A stretch of 64,000 bases of DNA from Nostoc sp. LEGE 06077 (GCF_015207705.1 NZ_JADEWI010000002.1:206894-270893); one strand, 5' to 3'. Shown: positions 36,504 through 45,035, numbered from the stretch's first letter. Made by a program: numbers and translations. Notes: generated by a model not told the origin, from the sequence alone.

Positions 36504-36533
36504 AACTCCCAACCTTAAAGAAGATTGGGAGTT
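36504..36533 (-). terminator. Hairpin after family member 4
   Basis: Arms AACTCCCAACCTT (36504-36516) and AAGATTGGGAGTT (36521-36533) with a 4-base loop. T content downstream on the minus strand is poor, so this is a terminator or mRNA-stabilising hairpin. Confidence 0.45.
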
Positions 36534-36543
36534 TCAGAGACCA

Positions 36544-36623
36544 TTTATAAAGTGAATACTTAGATAGGATATGTCTCTAAAGCCGTAACACACCCTACTG
36601 GAATTTTATTTTTACTTTATAAA
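36544..36623. repeat. MITE-like repeat with TTTATAAAGT ends
   Basis: TTTATAAAGT (36544-36553) and ACTTTATAAA (36614-36623) are exact inverted ends around 60 bases that contain 'CGTAACACACCCTAC', a sequence widely seen between cyanobacterial genes. Confidence 0.45.
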
Positions 36624-36642
36624 TAATCACTTAGTACTCAGA

Positions 36643-36993
36643 CTATCTCCGACGCTGATCACGACGAATAGAGTTTCTTTGTATGTTAATTAGCCTAGAG
36701 CGTTGGCCAATTCTACCGCCATCACCTACAGCGCCAGCAGATTGACCTGTGTATTGACCATTGTCTTGATTGACACGTCCGCCAGAACGCCGACCTCTAA
36801 TGCGCTGACGACTGTTTTGGATATTAATTTGATCTGCTCGTTGATAAATTTGGCTGTCATTGCCTACAATAGCAGCGTTTTGCTCGACAGTCTGGGTACT
36901 TGTTTGGTTAGTTTCAGCATGAACAGGTAAGGAAGCCAATCCTAAAGCTGCAACTGAGAAGATGCTTACCAGATAACGTTTTGAAAATATCAT
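36643..36993 (-). CDS. Secreted Arg-rich small protein with internal repeat (family member 4)
   Basis: 116 residues. ATG 36993 has GAGG 5 bp upstream and is preferred over GTG 36999. Signal peptide 'LVSIFSVAALGLASLPVHA' is followed by a mature part made of two copies of one unit: 'EQNAAIVGNDSQIYQRADQ' and 'GQSAGAVGDGGRIGQRSRL', each followed by INIQ and an Arg cluster. Consensus: Q-x-A-x-x-V-G-x4-I-x-Q-R-x3-I-N-I-Q. The leader has a hairpin (ACACTTTT / AAAAGTGT at 37033-37054). Function unknown. Confidence 0.68.
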   Translation of the reverse strand: MIFSKRYLVSIFSVAALGLASLPVHAETNQTSTQTVEQNAAIVGNDSQIYQRADQINIQNSRQRIRGRRSGGRVNQDNGQYTGQSAGAVGDGGRIGQRSRLINIQRNSIRRDQRRR

Positions 36994-37383
36994 GCTCACC
37001 TCAATTTATTAATTTTGAGTCCGGTGAAAGAAACACTTTTATGCACAAAAAGTGTGCAAAACTATCCACAGGTTTCTTAGCTTATGTTCTTACATCTTAC
37101 ATGAATATTTTCTCTGTTATTTAGAATAATTTCGTCTTTTATATGCCTATATATTTATATGAATTAAAAATAATGCTAGGGGAGCAAATCTAGCAAAGTA
37201 TAAAAATCTCTCTATTTCTAGTCTTTAGCGATGATTTTTAAATTAAGTATAGAGAAAGACTTGAAAGTAAAGTAATTACTGGTACTTTACTTAAACCTGA
37301 TTTTGCTCAAAATGAGATGAGATTTTTTAGTTTTTATCCGCCAGATTGATTACTGGCTAATCAAGGTTTTGCAGTTACTGAAT
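36994..37383. promoter_or_regulatory. Leader and regulatory region upstream of family member 4
   Basis: 390 AT-rich bases between the Crp-family gene and member 4. They hold two clean hairpins: 37033-37040 / 37047-37054 in the probable 5' leader, and AAGTAAAGTA / TACTTTACTT (37265-37274 / 37283-37292), a perfect 10-bp inverted repeat with an 8-base gap that could be a terminator for the Crp gene or a dimer binding site. Confidence 0.35.
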
Positions 37384-37974
37384 TTAAATTTCATAGTACC
37401 AAATATCTTCTTCTCGCACGACGATGCGATGGAGGGATAGACGGTCAATTAAACCTTCTTCTTCAAATTGTCCTAAAATTCGCGTGATGGTAACACGGGT
37501 AGAACCAAGCATTTCTGCTAGGTCTTCATGAGTTAACCGCATATCGATTAAACGTCCTTGTTCAACTTGTGAACCGAATTTTTTTGATAACCATGCTAAT
37601 AGTTTAATCAGCATAGTATCAACTTTTTTATAACTACGAATTACCATTAATTCTTGAGCTTGTTGGATATGTGCTAGTAGAGTCTCTTGTGCTTGATACC
37701 AATCTTCCATGAGCAAGCTTTTGACTTCTACTTTGGTTAAGCACTCCATTTGATAAGGTTCTATTTTTGACAAAGCTTTACTGATGGTATCTCCAGGCCC
37801 CCATAATCCTAGAGCCACTGTTGTACCATCTTCTAAATAAGTAAAAGTCCGTACAAAGCCTTTTTCGATTTGCCAAAGAACATTTTGTTGGTCTGGCAGG
37901 AATGACCGTCTGGTAAAATGCTGCTTGGCGTTCTTCGCAGGTGCGTTAGACAAGCTTGAGTGTAAAGACACCAT
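37384..37974 (-). CDS. Crp/Fnr-family transcriptional regulator
   Basis: 196 residues: an N-terminal cNMP-binding-like beta-roll ('GFVRTFTYLEDGTTVALGLWGPGD') with a dimerisation helix, then a winged HTH ('LTHEDLAEMLGSTRVTITRIL'). It lacks an obvious cAMP contact motif and iron-sulfur cysteines, so the effector is open. It resembles the NtcA-type branch of cyanobacteria but is shorter at the N-terminus. It lies upstream of the four Arg-rich secreted genes on the same strand, which may be its targets (inference from position). Confidence 0.8.
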   Translation of the reverse strand: MVSLHSSLSNAPAKNAKQHFTRRSFLPDQQNVLWQIEKGFVRTFTYLEDGTTVALGLWGPGDTISKALSKIEPYQMECLTKVEVKSLLMEDWYQAQETLLAHIQQAQELMVIRSYKKVDTMLIKLLAWLSKKFGSQVEQGRLIDMRLTHEDLAEMLGSTRVTITRILGQFEEEGLIDRLSLHRIVVREEDIWYYEI

Positions 37975-38147
37975 GATCTATAGTACGATTTTTCCATGTA
38001 TTAACCGTAGTATACATAATAGATCAAGCTAAATGAACTTGCAGGTAGAGAAAAAATCTGCTTTGGGGAAGAGGTATAAAAGTATCTTAGTGATATTTCT
38101 CGGTGGATACTGCTGTGTGATGAAGTGAGACGCAGCGAAATTGGGTG

Positions 38148-38203
38148 TAGGGATATAGGGATTCAAAACCCTTGTATCCCCACCCGTCCCAAGGTGGCTT
38201 GGG
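38148..38203 (-). terminator. Hairpins downstream of the SDR gene
   Basis: A GGGATATAGGG / CCCTTGTATCCC stem (about 38151-38180) and a perfect CCCAAG-GTGG-CTTGGG hairpin (38188-38203) lie within 100 bp after the SDR stop. They are likely terminators or processing signals. Confidence 0.4.
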
Positions 38204-38242
38204 TTGGTAAGCAGATGGCTGGCTGTAGCCATCAAGAATACT

Positions 38243-39016
38243 TTAATTATGCCGATGAACGAGAGTAGCACTAGCTTGATCTACAGGCATGAGTATGACT
38301 TCGTTAATATTGACATGGGGCGATCGCGTGGTGCAGAAAAAGATCACATCAGCGATATCATCAGGAGTTAAGGGATTTACACCTTGATACACCCGCTTGG
38401 CGCGTTCCCCATCGCCATGAAACCGCACTTCACTAAATTCTGTTTCCACCATCCCAGGATCAACGGAAGTTACACGTATGGGAGTACCCAACAGGTCTTG
38501 TTTCAAGCCTTCGGAAATTGCTTTGACAGCCGCTTTTGTTGCACAGTAGACATTTCCCCCTGGGTAAGTTTGATGTCCGGCGATGGAACCAAGGTTGACG
38601 ATATGACCACGACCGCGTTTTACCATCCCTGGAACAACATAACGACTGAGGTACAGCAAACCTTTAATATTGGTATCTATCATTTCTTCCCAGTCTTGAA
38701 AGTCGCCTTCATACAGCTTATCTAAACCGCGACTTAAACCAGCGTTGTTGATGAGAATATCTATATTCGACCAGTCGGCAGGCAGATTAGTAATAGTAGA
38801 TTCTACCGCAGGGCGATCGCGCACATCTAGCTGTAATAAATGAGTTGCTGTGCCAAACTCTTGATTAAGGGTATCGGCTAACTCTTGCAAGCGTTCCAGT
38901 CGTCGCGCTGCTAAGATCAACCTTGCACCAGCACCAGCAAAAACTTTGGCACAAGCAGTCCCAATTCCACTGCTTGCACCAGTAATTAACACAATTTGAT
39001 TTTGTAGGGAAATCAT
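38243..39016 (-). CDS. Short-chain dehydrogenase/reductase
   Basis: 257-residue NAD(P)-dependent oxidoreductase. Cofactor site 'LITGASSGIGTA' lies at the N-terminus, 'LINNAGLSRG' mid-protein, catalytic Ser before 'YCATKAA' (YxxxK). It resembles the YdfG/serine dehydrogenase branch ('VDPGMVETEFSEVRFHGD', 'YQGVNPLTPDDIADVI'). Substrate unproven. It follows the NTF2-like gene (same strand) but a strong terminator separates them. Confidence 0.85.
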   Translation of the reverse strand: MISLQNQIVLITGASSGIGTACAKVFAGAGARLILAARRLERLQELADTLNQEFGTATHLLQLDVRDRPAVESTITNLPADWSNIDILINNAGLSRGLDKLYEGDFQDWEEMIDTNIKGLLYLSRYVVPGMVKRGRGHIVNLGSIAGHQTYPGGNVYCATKAAVKAISEGLKQDLLGTPIRVTSVDPGMVETEFSEVRFHGDGERAKRVYQGVNPLTPDDIADVIFFCTTRSPHVNINEVILMPVDQASATLVHRHN

Positions 39017-39079
39017 TGTTAGTCAAGAGTCAATGGTCAAGAGTTTATTGTCCAATAATTCTGAACTATTGACCAAAAC

Positions 39080-39115
39080 GAAGAATAGAGGATGATATAT
39101 CATCCTCTATTCTTC
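39080..39115 (-). terminator. 36-bp perfect palindrome, terminator of the NTF2-like gene
   Basis: The two 18-base halves (39080-39097, GAAGAATAGAGGATGATA, and 39098-39115) are exact reverse complements with no spacer. It lies 5 bp after the stop of the gene at 39121, so a terminator role is likely. The adjacent 'GTCAATGGTCAAGAG' segment is a common Nostoc repeat. Confidence 0.6.
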
Positions 39116-39120
39116 ATACT

Positions 39121-39957
39121 TCATTTCACTACTCGCAAACGTTGAGTCACCATTGTGATCCCTTCACCCCGAACAATTACCGCCGAAATCCAGTGGCTAC
39201 CAGCAGTTGCGGGTGCGCGTCCGACTTTAAAGATTCCCCCGGATGTGAGTAATTGCAGATCTAAGGTTGAAGGATTGAGATATTTTTCGACTGTAACGGG
39301 TTCTTCCACTGCTGTTCCTAACAGAAAATCATCCCCTAAAGGTTCTTTAACAATTACATCAACACTATACGGCTGTCCAACTTTCACTTGCTGGGGTAAT
39401 TTGAAATCAAGTTGAGGTGGTTGATTACCAGAGGTAATTAGGGTACGTTCCCCTAAGATGTCTTGACTGATAATTTTTCCACCGGCAATTCGTTGGCGGG
39501 ATGTAACTGTAGCATTCAGGGCTAAGTTATTAGCGTTAGTTGATGGGGCGCTAGAAATGTTAGTTACTGTTTCGGCAACAATGGTATTACCTTCAGATTT
39601 CCAAGATTGTAGCTTTGTGGTGTAGCGTAATTGGGGATATTGTTTCCACAGAGTCAGCAGTGCTTTTTCTAGGTTTGTCCGGTTTAACCCATCTCCATTG
39701 GTAAAATTAGGACTATAGAATTGGAGTACTGCTTTAGAATTACCTTTACTAGCAGCTGTATCAATTTGTGTTAGTAAATTGTTTATTGCTGCGGGGGCAT
39801 TTTGGGGAGTGGCAGCTTGCACAGTGTGTAAACTGCTAGTTAAACCCAGTGTCAGCAGCGATAATAACAGCCAACTTGGAGCAGAAAATCTCGGTTGGCG
39901 TTGGAGGAATACAGCAATAATGTTAGTCATTGGTAACAGTTTACTGATTTTATTCAT
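39121..39957 (-). CDS. Secreted NTF2/SnoaL-like protein
   Basis: 278 residues. A signal-type segment 'WLLLSLLTLGLTSSLHTVQA' ends near residue 48. The first domain (about 50-165) has the NTF2-like pattern 'AINNLLTQIDTAASKGNSKAV' and 'FYSPNFTNGDGL'. The second is beta-rich with an Ig-like flavour ('QVKVGQPYSVDVIVKEPLGDD'). No catalytic residues can be named. Divergent from murG with 57 bp between starts. Confidence 0.65.
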   Translation of the reverse strand: MNKISKLLPMTNIIAVFLQRQPRFSAPSWLLLSLLTLGLTSSLHTVQAATPQNAPAAINNLLTQIDTAASKGNSKAVLQFYSPNFTNGDGLNRTNLEKALLTLWKQYPQLRYTTKLQSWKSEGNTIVAETVTNISSAPSTNANNLALNATVTSRQRIAGGKIISQDILGERTLITSGNQPPQLDFKLPQQVKVGQPYSVDVIVKEPLGDDFLLGTAVEEPVTVEKYLNPSTLDLQLLTSGGIFKVGRAPATAGSHWISAVIVRGEGITMVTQRLRVVK

Positions 39958-40014
39958 GAACGTAGGGAAATTGTTTTATCTTAATGAAGCTAGGCGCTAA
40001 ACGGTAGAGGTTTG

Positions 40015-41085
40015 ATGACAAACGCACCGATAAAATTACTCATAGCTGCCAGTGGGACTGGTGGACATTTGTTTCCAGCGATCGCACTGGCAGAAAAACT
40101 GCCAGACTATGAAATTGAATGGTTGGGTGTGCCGAATCGACTAGAAACGCAACTTGTTCCCAAACAGTACCCCTTGAATACTATTCCAGTTGAAGGGTTC
40201 CAGCAAGGTTTCGGACTCGCATCTCTAAAGATTTTGGTTAAACTCATTGGTTCGATTATAGAAGTTCGACGAATTCTCAAACAGGGCAAATTTCAGGGCG
40301 TGTTTACGACAGGCGGTTATATTGCAGGGCCTGCGGTGATTGCGGCGCGTTCTTTGGGTTTACCTGTAGTTTTTCACGAATCTAACGCTTTACCAGGAAA
40401 AGTGACATGCTTTTTTGGCCCTTGGTGCAATGCAATGGCGCTGGGGTTTGCAGCAGCAGCTAAGTATTTACCCAAAGCGAAAAATGTCTGTGTTGGTACA
40501 CCAGTGCGATCGCAATTTTTAGCGGCAGAAATTCCCCCGCTAGATTTAGCTATCCCCGATAATGCGCCGTTAATTGTGGTTTTTGGTGGTAGTCAAGGCG
40601 CAGTGGCTGTGAATAAATTCGTTCGTCAAGCGGCAAGTGCTTGGTTAGATATTGGTGCTTATATTGTGCATTTAACAGGCGATCGCGATCCCGATGCCGG
40701 GATTTTTAAACATCCCCAATATATAGAGTTACCCTTTTATGACAATATGGCGGCGCTGTTGCGACGTGCAACTTTAGCAATTAGTCGTTCTGGTGCTGGT
40801 AGCTTAACAGAATTAGCCGTGTGTGGCACACCGGCAATTTTGATCCCTTACCCTTTTGCAGCGGAAGATCATCAATCTTACAACGCAGATGTATTTACCA
40901 AAGCTGGTGCAGCAATTACAGATAAACAATCAGAGTTAACAGCCGAAAAATTGCAAACTCAAGTTTTACAGTTATTGCAAAATCCCGCCGAGTTAACCAA
41001 AATGAGGGAAAATGCCAAAGCGATCGCAGTTCCTGATAGTGCCGATAAATTGGCTTCTTTATTGCGAGAAGTCTTGGAAACTTAA
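40015..41085 (+). CDS. murG: UDP-GlcNAc:lipid I N-acetylglucosaminyltransferase
   Basis: Makes lipid II by adding GlcNAc to lipid I on the inner membrane face. 'IAASGTGGHLFPAIALAE' is the N-terminal MurG signature. The donor-binding C-domain has 'VVFGGSQGAVAVN', 'SRSGAGSLTELAVCGTPAILIPYP' and 'DHQSYNA'. ATG 40015 has AGAGG upstream and is preferred over TTG 40012. 356 residues, normal. A clear terminator follows. Confidence 0.95.
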   Translation: MTNAPIKLLIAASGTGGHLFPAIALAEKLPDYEIEWLGVPNRLETQLVPKQYPLNTIPVEGFQQGFGLASLKILVKLIGSIIEVRRILKQGKFQGVFTTGGYIAGPAVIAARSLGLPVVFHESNALPGKVTCFFGPWCNAMALGFAAAAKYLPKAKNVCVGTPVRSQFLAAEIPPLDLAIPDNAPLIVVFGGSQGAVAVNKFVRQAASAWLDIGAYIVHLTGDRDPDAGIFKHPQYIELPFYDNMAALLRRATLAISRSGAGSLTELAVCGTPAILIPYPFAAEDHQSYNADVFTKAGAAITDKQSELTAEKLQTQVLQLLQNPAELTKMRENAKAIAVPDSADKLASLLREVLET

Positions 41086-41111
41086 ACAATTCAGTCGAGA
41101 AGATTTGCTGT

Positions 41112-41138
41112 AAAGACACGAAATTTCGTGTCTTTTTT
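41112..41138 (+). terminator. Rho-independent terminator of murG
   Basis: AAAGACACGAAA / TTTCGTGTCTTT stem (41112-41135) with T-run, 27 bp after the murG stop. Confidence 0.8.
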
Positions 41139-41188
41139 ATCTATGAGTATGGATTACTTATGAATATGGGAGTCGGATTGACGAACTT

Positions 41189-41770
41189 TTATAGCCAGTA
41201 CTTGGGATAAGTCCTCTCCTTGGCTAGATTATTAAAAATAACAGCACATAATACAAGGATAATAGAACCTTCTAATACAGGTGTGAACAGAAAATGCCAA
41301 GGAGCTTTAGTCATCATTACAACTAATACAACTGCACCTGAAGGTGGATGCAAAGTAGCAGTTAATTGCATTATTCCAATAGCAGTAGCAACAGCCATTC
41401 CCATTGCCCAAGGTTCTGAACCAAAAAGATGCAGCACAATCAGGCTGACAATAGCCGCCAAACAATTACCACCAATGACATTCCGCGGTTGAGCCAAAGG
41501 ACTATCAGGTACACCAAAAATCAAAACGCTAGTAGCACCAAAAGGAGCAATTAGTAAAGGAGAATTAGTTTTAACAGAAAGGTAAGCTGTTAAAGCTATG
41601 CCAAAAAAACTCCCGCACCAACTCCAAAAAATATGTTTGTGATGAGGAATATCTAAAGTAACGGAGCGTCTACTTGCACGAATTTTAAACCAGTAGCCGT
41701 GTAGTAATTTATAGTAAAAATTTTTGATATATGTATGATTAATTTGTCTTTTCGATAAAAAACTTTTCAT
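41189..41770 (-). CDS. HPP-family membrane protein
   Basis: 193 residues with about four to five membrane helices and the name-giving 'LHPPSGAVVLVV' segment, plus 'LLIAPFGATSVLIFG'. The N-terminal 40 residues are basic and cytosolic. HPP proteins of cyanobacteria and chloroplasts include nitrite transporters; whether this one moves nitrite is not shown by the sequence. Single gene. Confidence 0.8.
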   Translation of the reverse strand: MKSFLSKRQINHTYIKNFYYKLLHGYWFKIRASRRSVTLDIPHHKHIFWSWCGSFFGIALTAYLSVKTNSPLLIAPFGATSVLIFGVPDSPLAQPRNVIGGNCLAAIVSLIVLHLFGSEPWAMGMAVATAIGIMQLTATLHPPSGAVVLVVMMTKAPWHFLFTPVLEGSIILVLCAVIFNNLAKERTYPKYWL

Positions 41771-42049
41771 GGTTAATTAGGAAAAATAAAAGAAACTAGC
41801 CTTAATCCAAAATGTTGCTTTTCTCTCAATAAATGTTAGGTAAGAATTTACATATATTTTATTTAGGGAGACAGAAACTGAAATACTTTTAAAAAGTCAT
41901 GATTTCATGACATTAATTTTTAGAATACTCCCTAACTATGTCAATAAAACTTTAAAAAGATATAAATAACTGATATCAAATATTAGATAAAGTTATATTT
42001 TAGGAAAAAATAATCAGAAGTCTGTTTTTCTGGGAAAGAATTGTATTAA
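41771..42049. other. AT-rich spacer upstream of the HPP gene
   Basis: About 280 bases, very AT-rich, holding the HPP promoter and leader. No repeat, hairpin of note or ORF was found. Confidence 0.4.
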
Positions 42050-42088
42050 TGAAAAAGCTTGGAATTACTTTATCTCAACTCCAAGCTT
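42050..42088 (-). terminator. Terminator of the GH116 gene
   Basis: AAGCTTGGA (42055-42063) and TCCAAGCTT (42080-42088) form a 9-bp stem. On the minus strand it is followed by TTTTTC. It lies 24 bp past the stop. Confidence 0.65.
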
Positions 42089-42111
42089 CATCCTCAGCAC
42101 AACATTTTCTA

Positions 42112-44526
42112 CTATTTACTCATCACTAAATAAATACCCCAAATAGCCATCGCCCGGAGATAAGTACTGGCGCGGAAAGTCCCGGCGGCGGTAATGGCTT
42201 CGGGTGTGCGGAATTGCAAGCCATTGTTATAAACTTGCTCGACTACAGCTTGTGTTAGCCGCAACGCTTCATCCTGCATTCCCATTTGTACCAGAAACGC
42301 TGCTAATCCAAAATTGATTCCTGTCCAAACTTCTAAAGGATGGGTGGCTTTGGGGTTTTCTGGTGAACCATCGGGAAGCACACCATTCGCCGCACCAAAT
42401 TCACCATTTTGGAACTTCAAAAAGCAAGCATCATAAACAGTCTTCAGGGCAGATAAAGCGCGATCGCTCGGTACAATATCGGGTAGTTCTAGTAATCTGG
42501 CATAAAATTGCCCACACAATTGATCTGCCATCACCACAGCAGAACAACTCTCACTATCTAACCTGTAATATTGTCCATTCCACAACTTTTCCTCATAGAT
42601 AGGACGAGATTGCGCTAACCATCCCTCATAAATAGACTTCTGTTTCTCTTTCTCCGCGCCCTCTGCGCCTTGGCGGTTAGTTATTAAAATATCACTAATT
42701 GCGATCGCCGCCTCCAAAGCCGCCAACCACAAACCACCACAATAAGCACTCACCCCCAACAACCGCCAATCATCAAAAGTTTGATCTGGTGCGCCAGAGT
42801 TCTCTGGAATTCCATCGCCATCTTTGTCGAAAGTTTTCAAATAATCCAGAGTTTGGACAATTGCATCCCAACAATCTGCTAAAAACTCCACATCATCAGC
42901 ACCCGTCAGCAAATAATCGCGGTAAACTTGCAAGACAAAATCACAGCTTAAATCCTTCCACAAATTACAGTCTTGATAACAGGTGTAATTCGTCTTCTCC
43001 CAAACGTGTTCATTGGGTGCGCCTAAATCGTGGGGTGTAGCACCAGCAACTTTACGGGTGGCGGTTGTTGTATCTGCACCAATGGTATAGTAATAGCCAA
43101 TAATCCGTTGATGGTCATCACTTTGGGGAATTCCCCGTGCAAACGCCCGCATCACCGACTTTTCTAATTCGGGGAATAGTAGCAGCAAGCCAAAGGAACC
43201 ATATAACCGCACATCTAAACTTTCATACCAGCGGTAATCCAAACATTCCAGCACCGCAAATTGGCCGATAGGATCGATTTCTGATGCTGCACTCCAGAGA
43301 GTACCACCACTAGTTAAGTCGTATAATTCGTTAAATAGCGCCATTTTGAACCAATGTGGCAAATCTTCGCGGTTGAGAATTGGCGCTTGCCAACTTTGAA
43401 TTTGCGATCGCCAAGTTGGATAATTTGCTAAGGCAGTAGTCGCAATTTCCCAGGCTTGATTCCCGTCTTTACCGAAGAAATCTGTATATCTACGGTAATA
43501 ATTCACTCCCGCAGCAAATTCTGTTACCGGGAAATCCCAAGTCAAGACAAAGGGAATTTCTAAAGTTTCCCCTGGTTGGAGAGTGAAGCGAACTGCGATC
43601 GCACTTCCTAGACGTTGATTTTCTCCTGCTGGATTGGTATCTAGATAATTAGGTAAAGAACCATCAGCCGCAAAGCTTTGCCATATCTCCTCACCCGTAC
43701 CTTCAAGATGCCATTTACTGTGGTGAAAAACTTCCACTTGAGGATGTTTCAAGGTGGCAATACACCAACTCCCATCACCTTCTTGTACAGGTTGAGTAAT
43801 TCCCACCCTGCCTAAAAAGCAACCAAAATATTCCGAATTTTCCACTACCTGATTGTAATTACCCTGACTTTCACCCCAGCGTGGCTGATATTCATAAACT
43901 GGACTACCATCATCGCGTATCTGCACTTCCGGCGACTTCAACGCATTAGTAAACCAGCCCACCATATTTTCCCAAGTCAACATAATGCTGAGAGTAATCG
44001 GTGCATTGCTGGGGTTATGCGCCTTCCACAAAAACACCGCCACCGGATAACTCGTTTCTTGGTAATTATTTGCCCAAATCGGCGAAAACTGTTCACAAGT
44101 TAGCTGTGCTTGAAACACATTTTCATACACAAACCAACTACGCGGATATAAAGCATGATATGTCCCAGTAGAAGTTGACTCACTACTTGCTGGATACCAT
44201 TGCCAAGCATTGAGACTATTCTCTTCTGGTAATGTAGTAGATAAAGCGTAGGCTTGAGAAGTTGTGCCATGAGACTCAAACACACTGAATTGACAAACCG
44301 GCACATTTTTAAAGATATGTTCACCGCCATCGATGTGCCACAGGTTAAAATCTCCCCTCGAAGAACGCCCGATGCAACCTGCACCAAAACCACCCAACGG
44401 CATCCCATGCCAAGGGCCATCATCAATATTACTGGCATAGCGGACTGTATAAGGTTTGTCCCAGCCTAAGCCGATGGGACGATTCCAAGTGTAGTTAGGA
44501 ATTTTTGGGGAGTGTTGATTTGTCAT
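42112..44526 (-). CDS. GH116-family beta-glucosidase (non-lysosomal glucosylceramidase-like)
   Basis: 804 residues, related to GBA2/bile-acid beta-glucosidase. The N-domain starts 'PLGGFGAGCIGRSSRGDFNLW'. Catalytic region: nucleophile-type Glu in 'LECLDYRWYESLDVRLYGS' and acid/base-type Asp in 'GAPDQTFDDWRLLG'. Cleaves beta-glucose from lipids or related glycosides; the substrate in cyanobacteria is not established. No signal peptide. Oddity: about residues 610-630 ('TNRQGAEGAEKEKQKSI') are encoded by a Nostoc intergenic repeat (42641-42690), an insertion that keeps the frame. Own terminator. Confidence 0.88.
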   Translation of the reverse strand: MTNQHSPKIPNYTWNRPIGLGWDKPYTVRYASNIDDGPWHGMPLGGFGAGCIGRSSRGDFNLWHIDGGEHIFKNVPVCQFSVFESHGTTSQAYALSTTLPEENSLNAWQWYPASSESTSTGTYHALYPRSWFVYENVFQAQLTCEQFSPIWANNYQETSYPVAVFLWKAHNPSNAPITLSIMLTWENMVGWFTNALKSPEVQIRDDGSPVYEYQPRWGESQGNYNQVVENSEYFGCFLGRVGITQPVQEGDGSWCIATLKHPQVEVFHHSKWHLEGTGEEIWQSFAADGSLPNYLDTNPAGENQRLGSAIAVRFTLQPGETLEIPFVLTWDFPVTEFAAGVNYYRRYTDFFGKDGNQAWEIATTALANYPTWRSQIQSWQAPILNREDLPHWFKMALFNELYDLTSGGTLWSAASEIDPIGQFAVLECLDYRWYESLDVRLYGSFGLLLLFPELEKSVMRAFARGIPQSDDHQRIIGYYYTIGADTTTATRKVAGATPHDLGAPNEHVWEKTNYTCYQDCNLWKDLSCDFVLQVYRDYLLTGADDVEFLADCWDAIVQTLDYLKTFDKDGDGIPENSGAPDQTFDDWRLLGVSAYCGGLWLAALEAAIAISDILITNRQGAEGAEKEKQKSIYEGWLAQSRPIYEEKLWNGQYYRLDSESCSAVVMADQLCGQFYARLLELPDIVPSDRALSALKTVYDACFLKFQNGEFGAANGVLPDGSPENPKATHPLEVWTGINFGLAAFLVQMGMQDEALRLTQAVVEQVYNNGLQFRTPEAITAAGTFRASTYLRAMAIWGIYLVMSK
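42641..42690. repeat. Interspersed repeat inside the GH116 gene
   Basis: 'CTTCTGTTTCTCTTTCTCCG' continuing with CGCCCTCTGCGCCTTGGCGG and TTAG is the wording of the Nostoc 'CTCTGCGCC-TTGGCGG' repeat seen between genes. Here it is coding (minus strand). The encoded residues are Gln/Glu/Lys/Ala-rich, unlike the rest of the protein, and fall between helices of the catalytic barrel. Confidence 0.6.
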
Positions 44527-44693
44527 CGCCTGATGTCACAGCGTGCAGTTACGCTAAGGAAGCTTAACGCGATGTGTCATTTTTCTCAAGTTTTTTCTCC
44601 AAAGTATAAATGACTTCCTTTAGGAAGATGAACTGTCAAGCTAGTACGTTTACATTAATCACGGATGTCTGCTTAAGCACTAGGACATTTTTC

Positions 44694-44722
44694 GGCTTAA
44701 CCTGTGGTTAAGCCTTTTTTTT
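44694..44722 (+). terminator. Orphan Rho-independent terminator
   Basis: GGCTTAACC (44694-44702), TGT loop, GGTTAAGCC (44706-44714), then eight T. Perfect stem. The only gene upstream on this side is on the opposite strand, so the transcript it ends is unannotated. Confidence 0.75.
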
Positions 44723-44739
44723 GGGAAATTTGCTGCGAT

Positions 44740-44902
44740 CGCTGACATCTTTGACACTATTTTTGCAATAATTAAATGTGTCTTATGCAATAATCGCATC
44801 AACGCGGATGCAATAAATTCCAACAAATGCGATTCTCATTGTTGTAGGAATAGGTTGATGCTGATAGAGATAGATACCCCTGGCAAAAGCTGGGGGCTTT
44901 TT
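44740..44902 (+). ncRNA. Candidate small RNA ending at a second orphan terminator
   Basis: A stem CCCCTGGC / GCTGGGGG (44877-44884 / 44889-44896, two G-U pairs) with AAAA loop and CTTTTT tail closes a stretch with no plus-strand protein gene. TTGACA at 44751-44756 followed about 16 bp later by TAAATG is a possible promoter. Ends are guesses. I recognise no known cyanobacterial sRNA family. Confidence 0.35.
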
Positions 44903-45035
44903 ATTTGCAGCCAAGCTATAGTAAAGTTTTGATCTGCTATGGGAATCCGATTTGATTTCCAAATTGATTAGTGTAGGGCGGAAGTAGGGAGTGAAGAGTG
45001 GGAATTGTGTCAATTTAAGGTAAAACTCACATCCT

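Noticed and set aside
36703..36930. 75-codon plus-strand frame
   Set aside because: Antisense shadow of the secreted protein at 36643, which has a ribosome site and signal peptide.
38029..38271. 80-codon minus-strand frame between the Crp-family and SDR genes
   Set aside because: Covers two hairpins and overlaps the SDR gene end; no family resemblance and no ribosome site.
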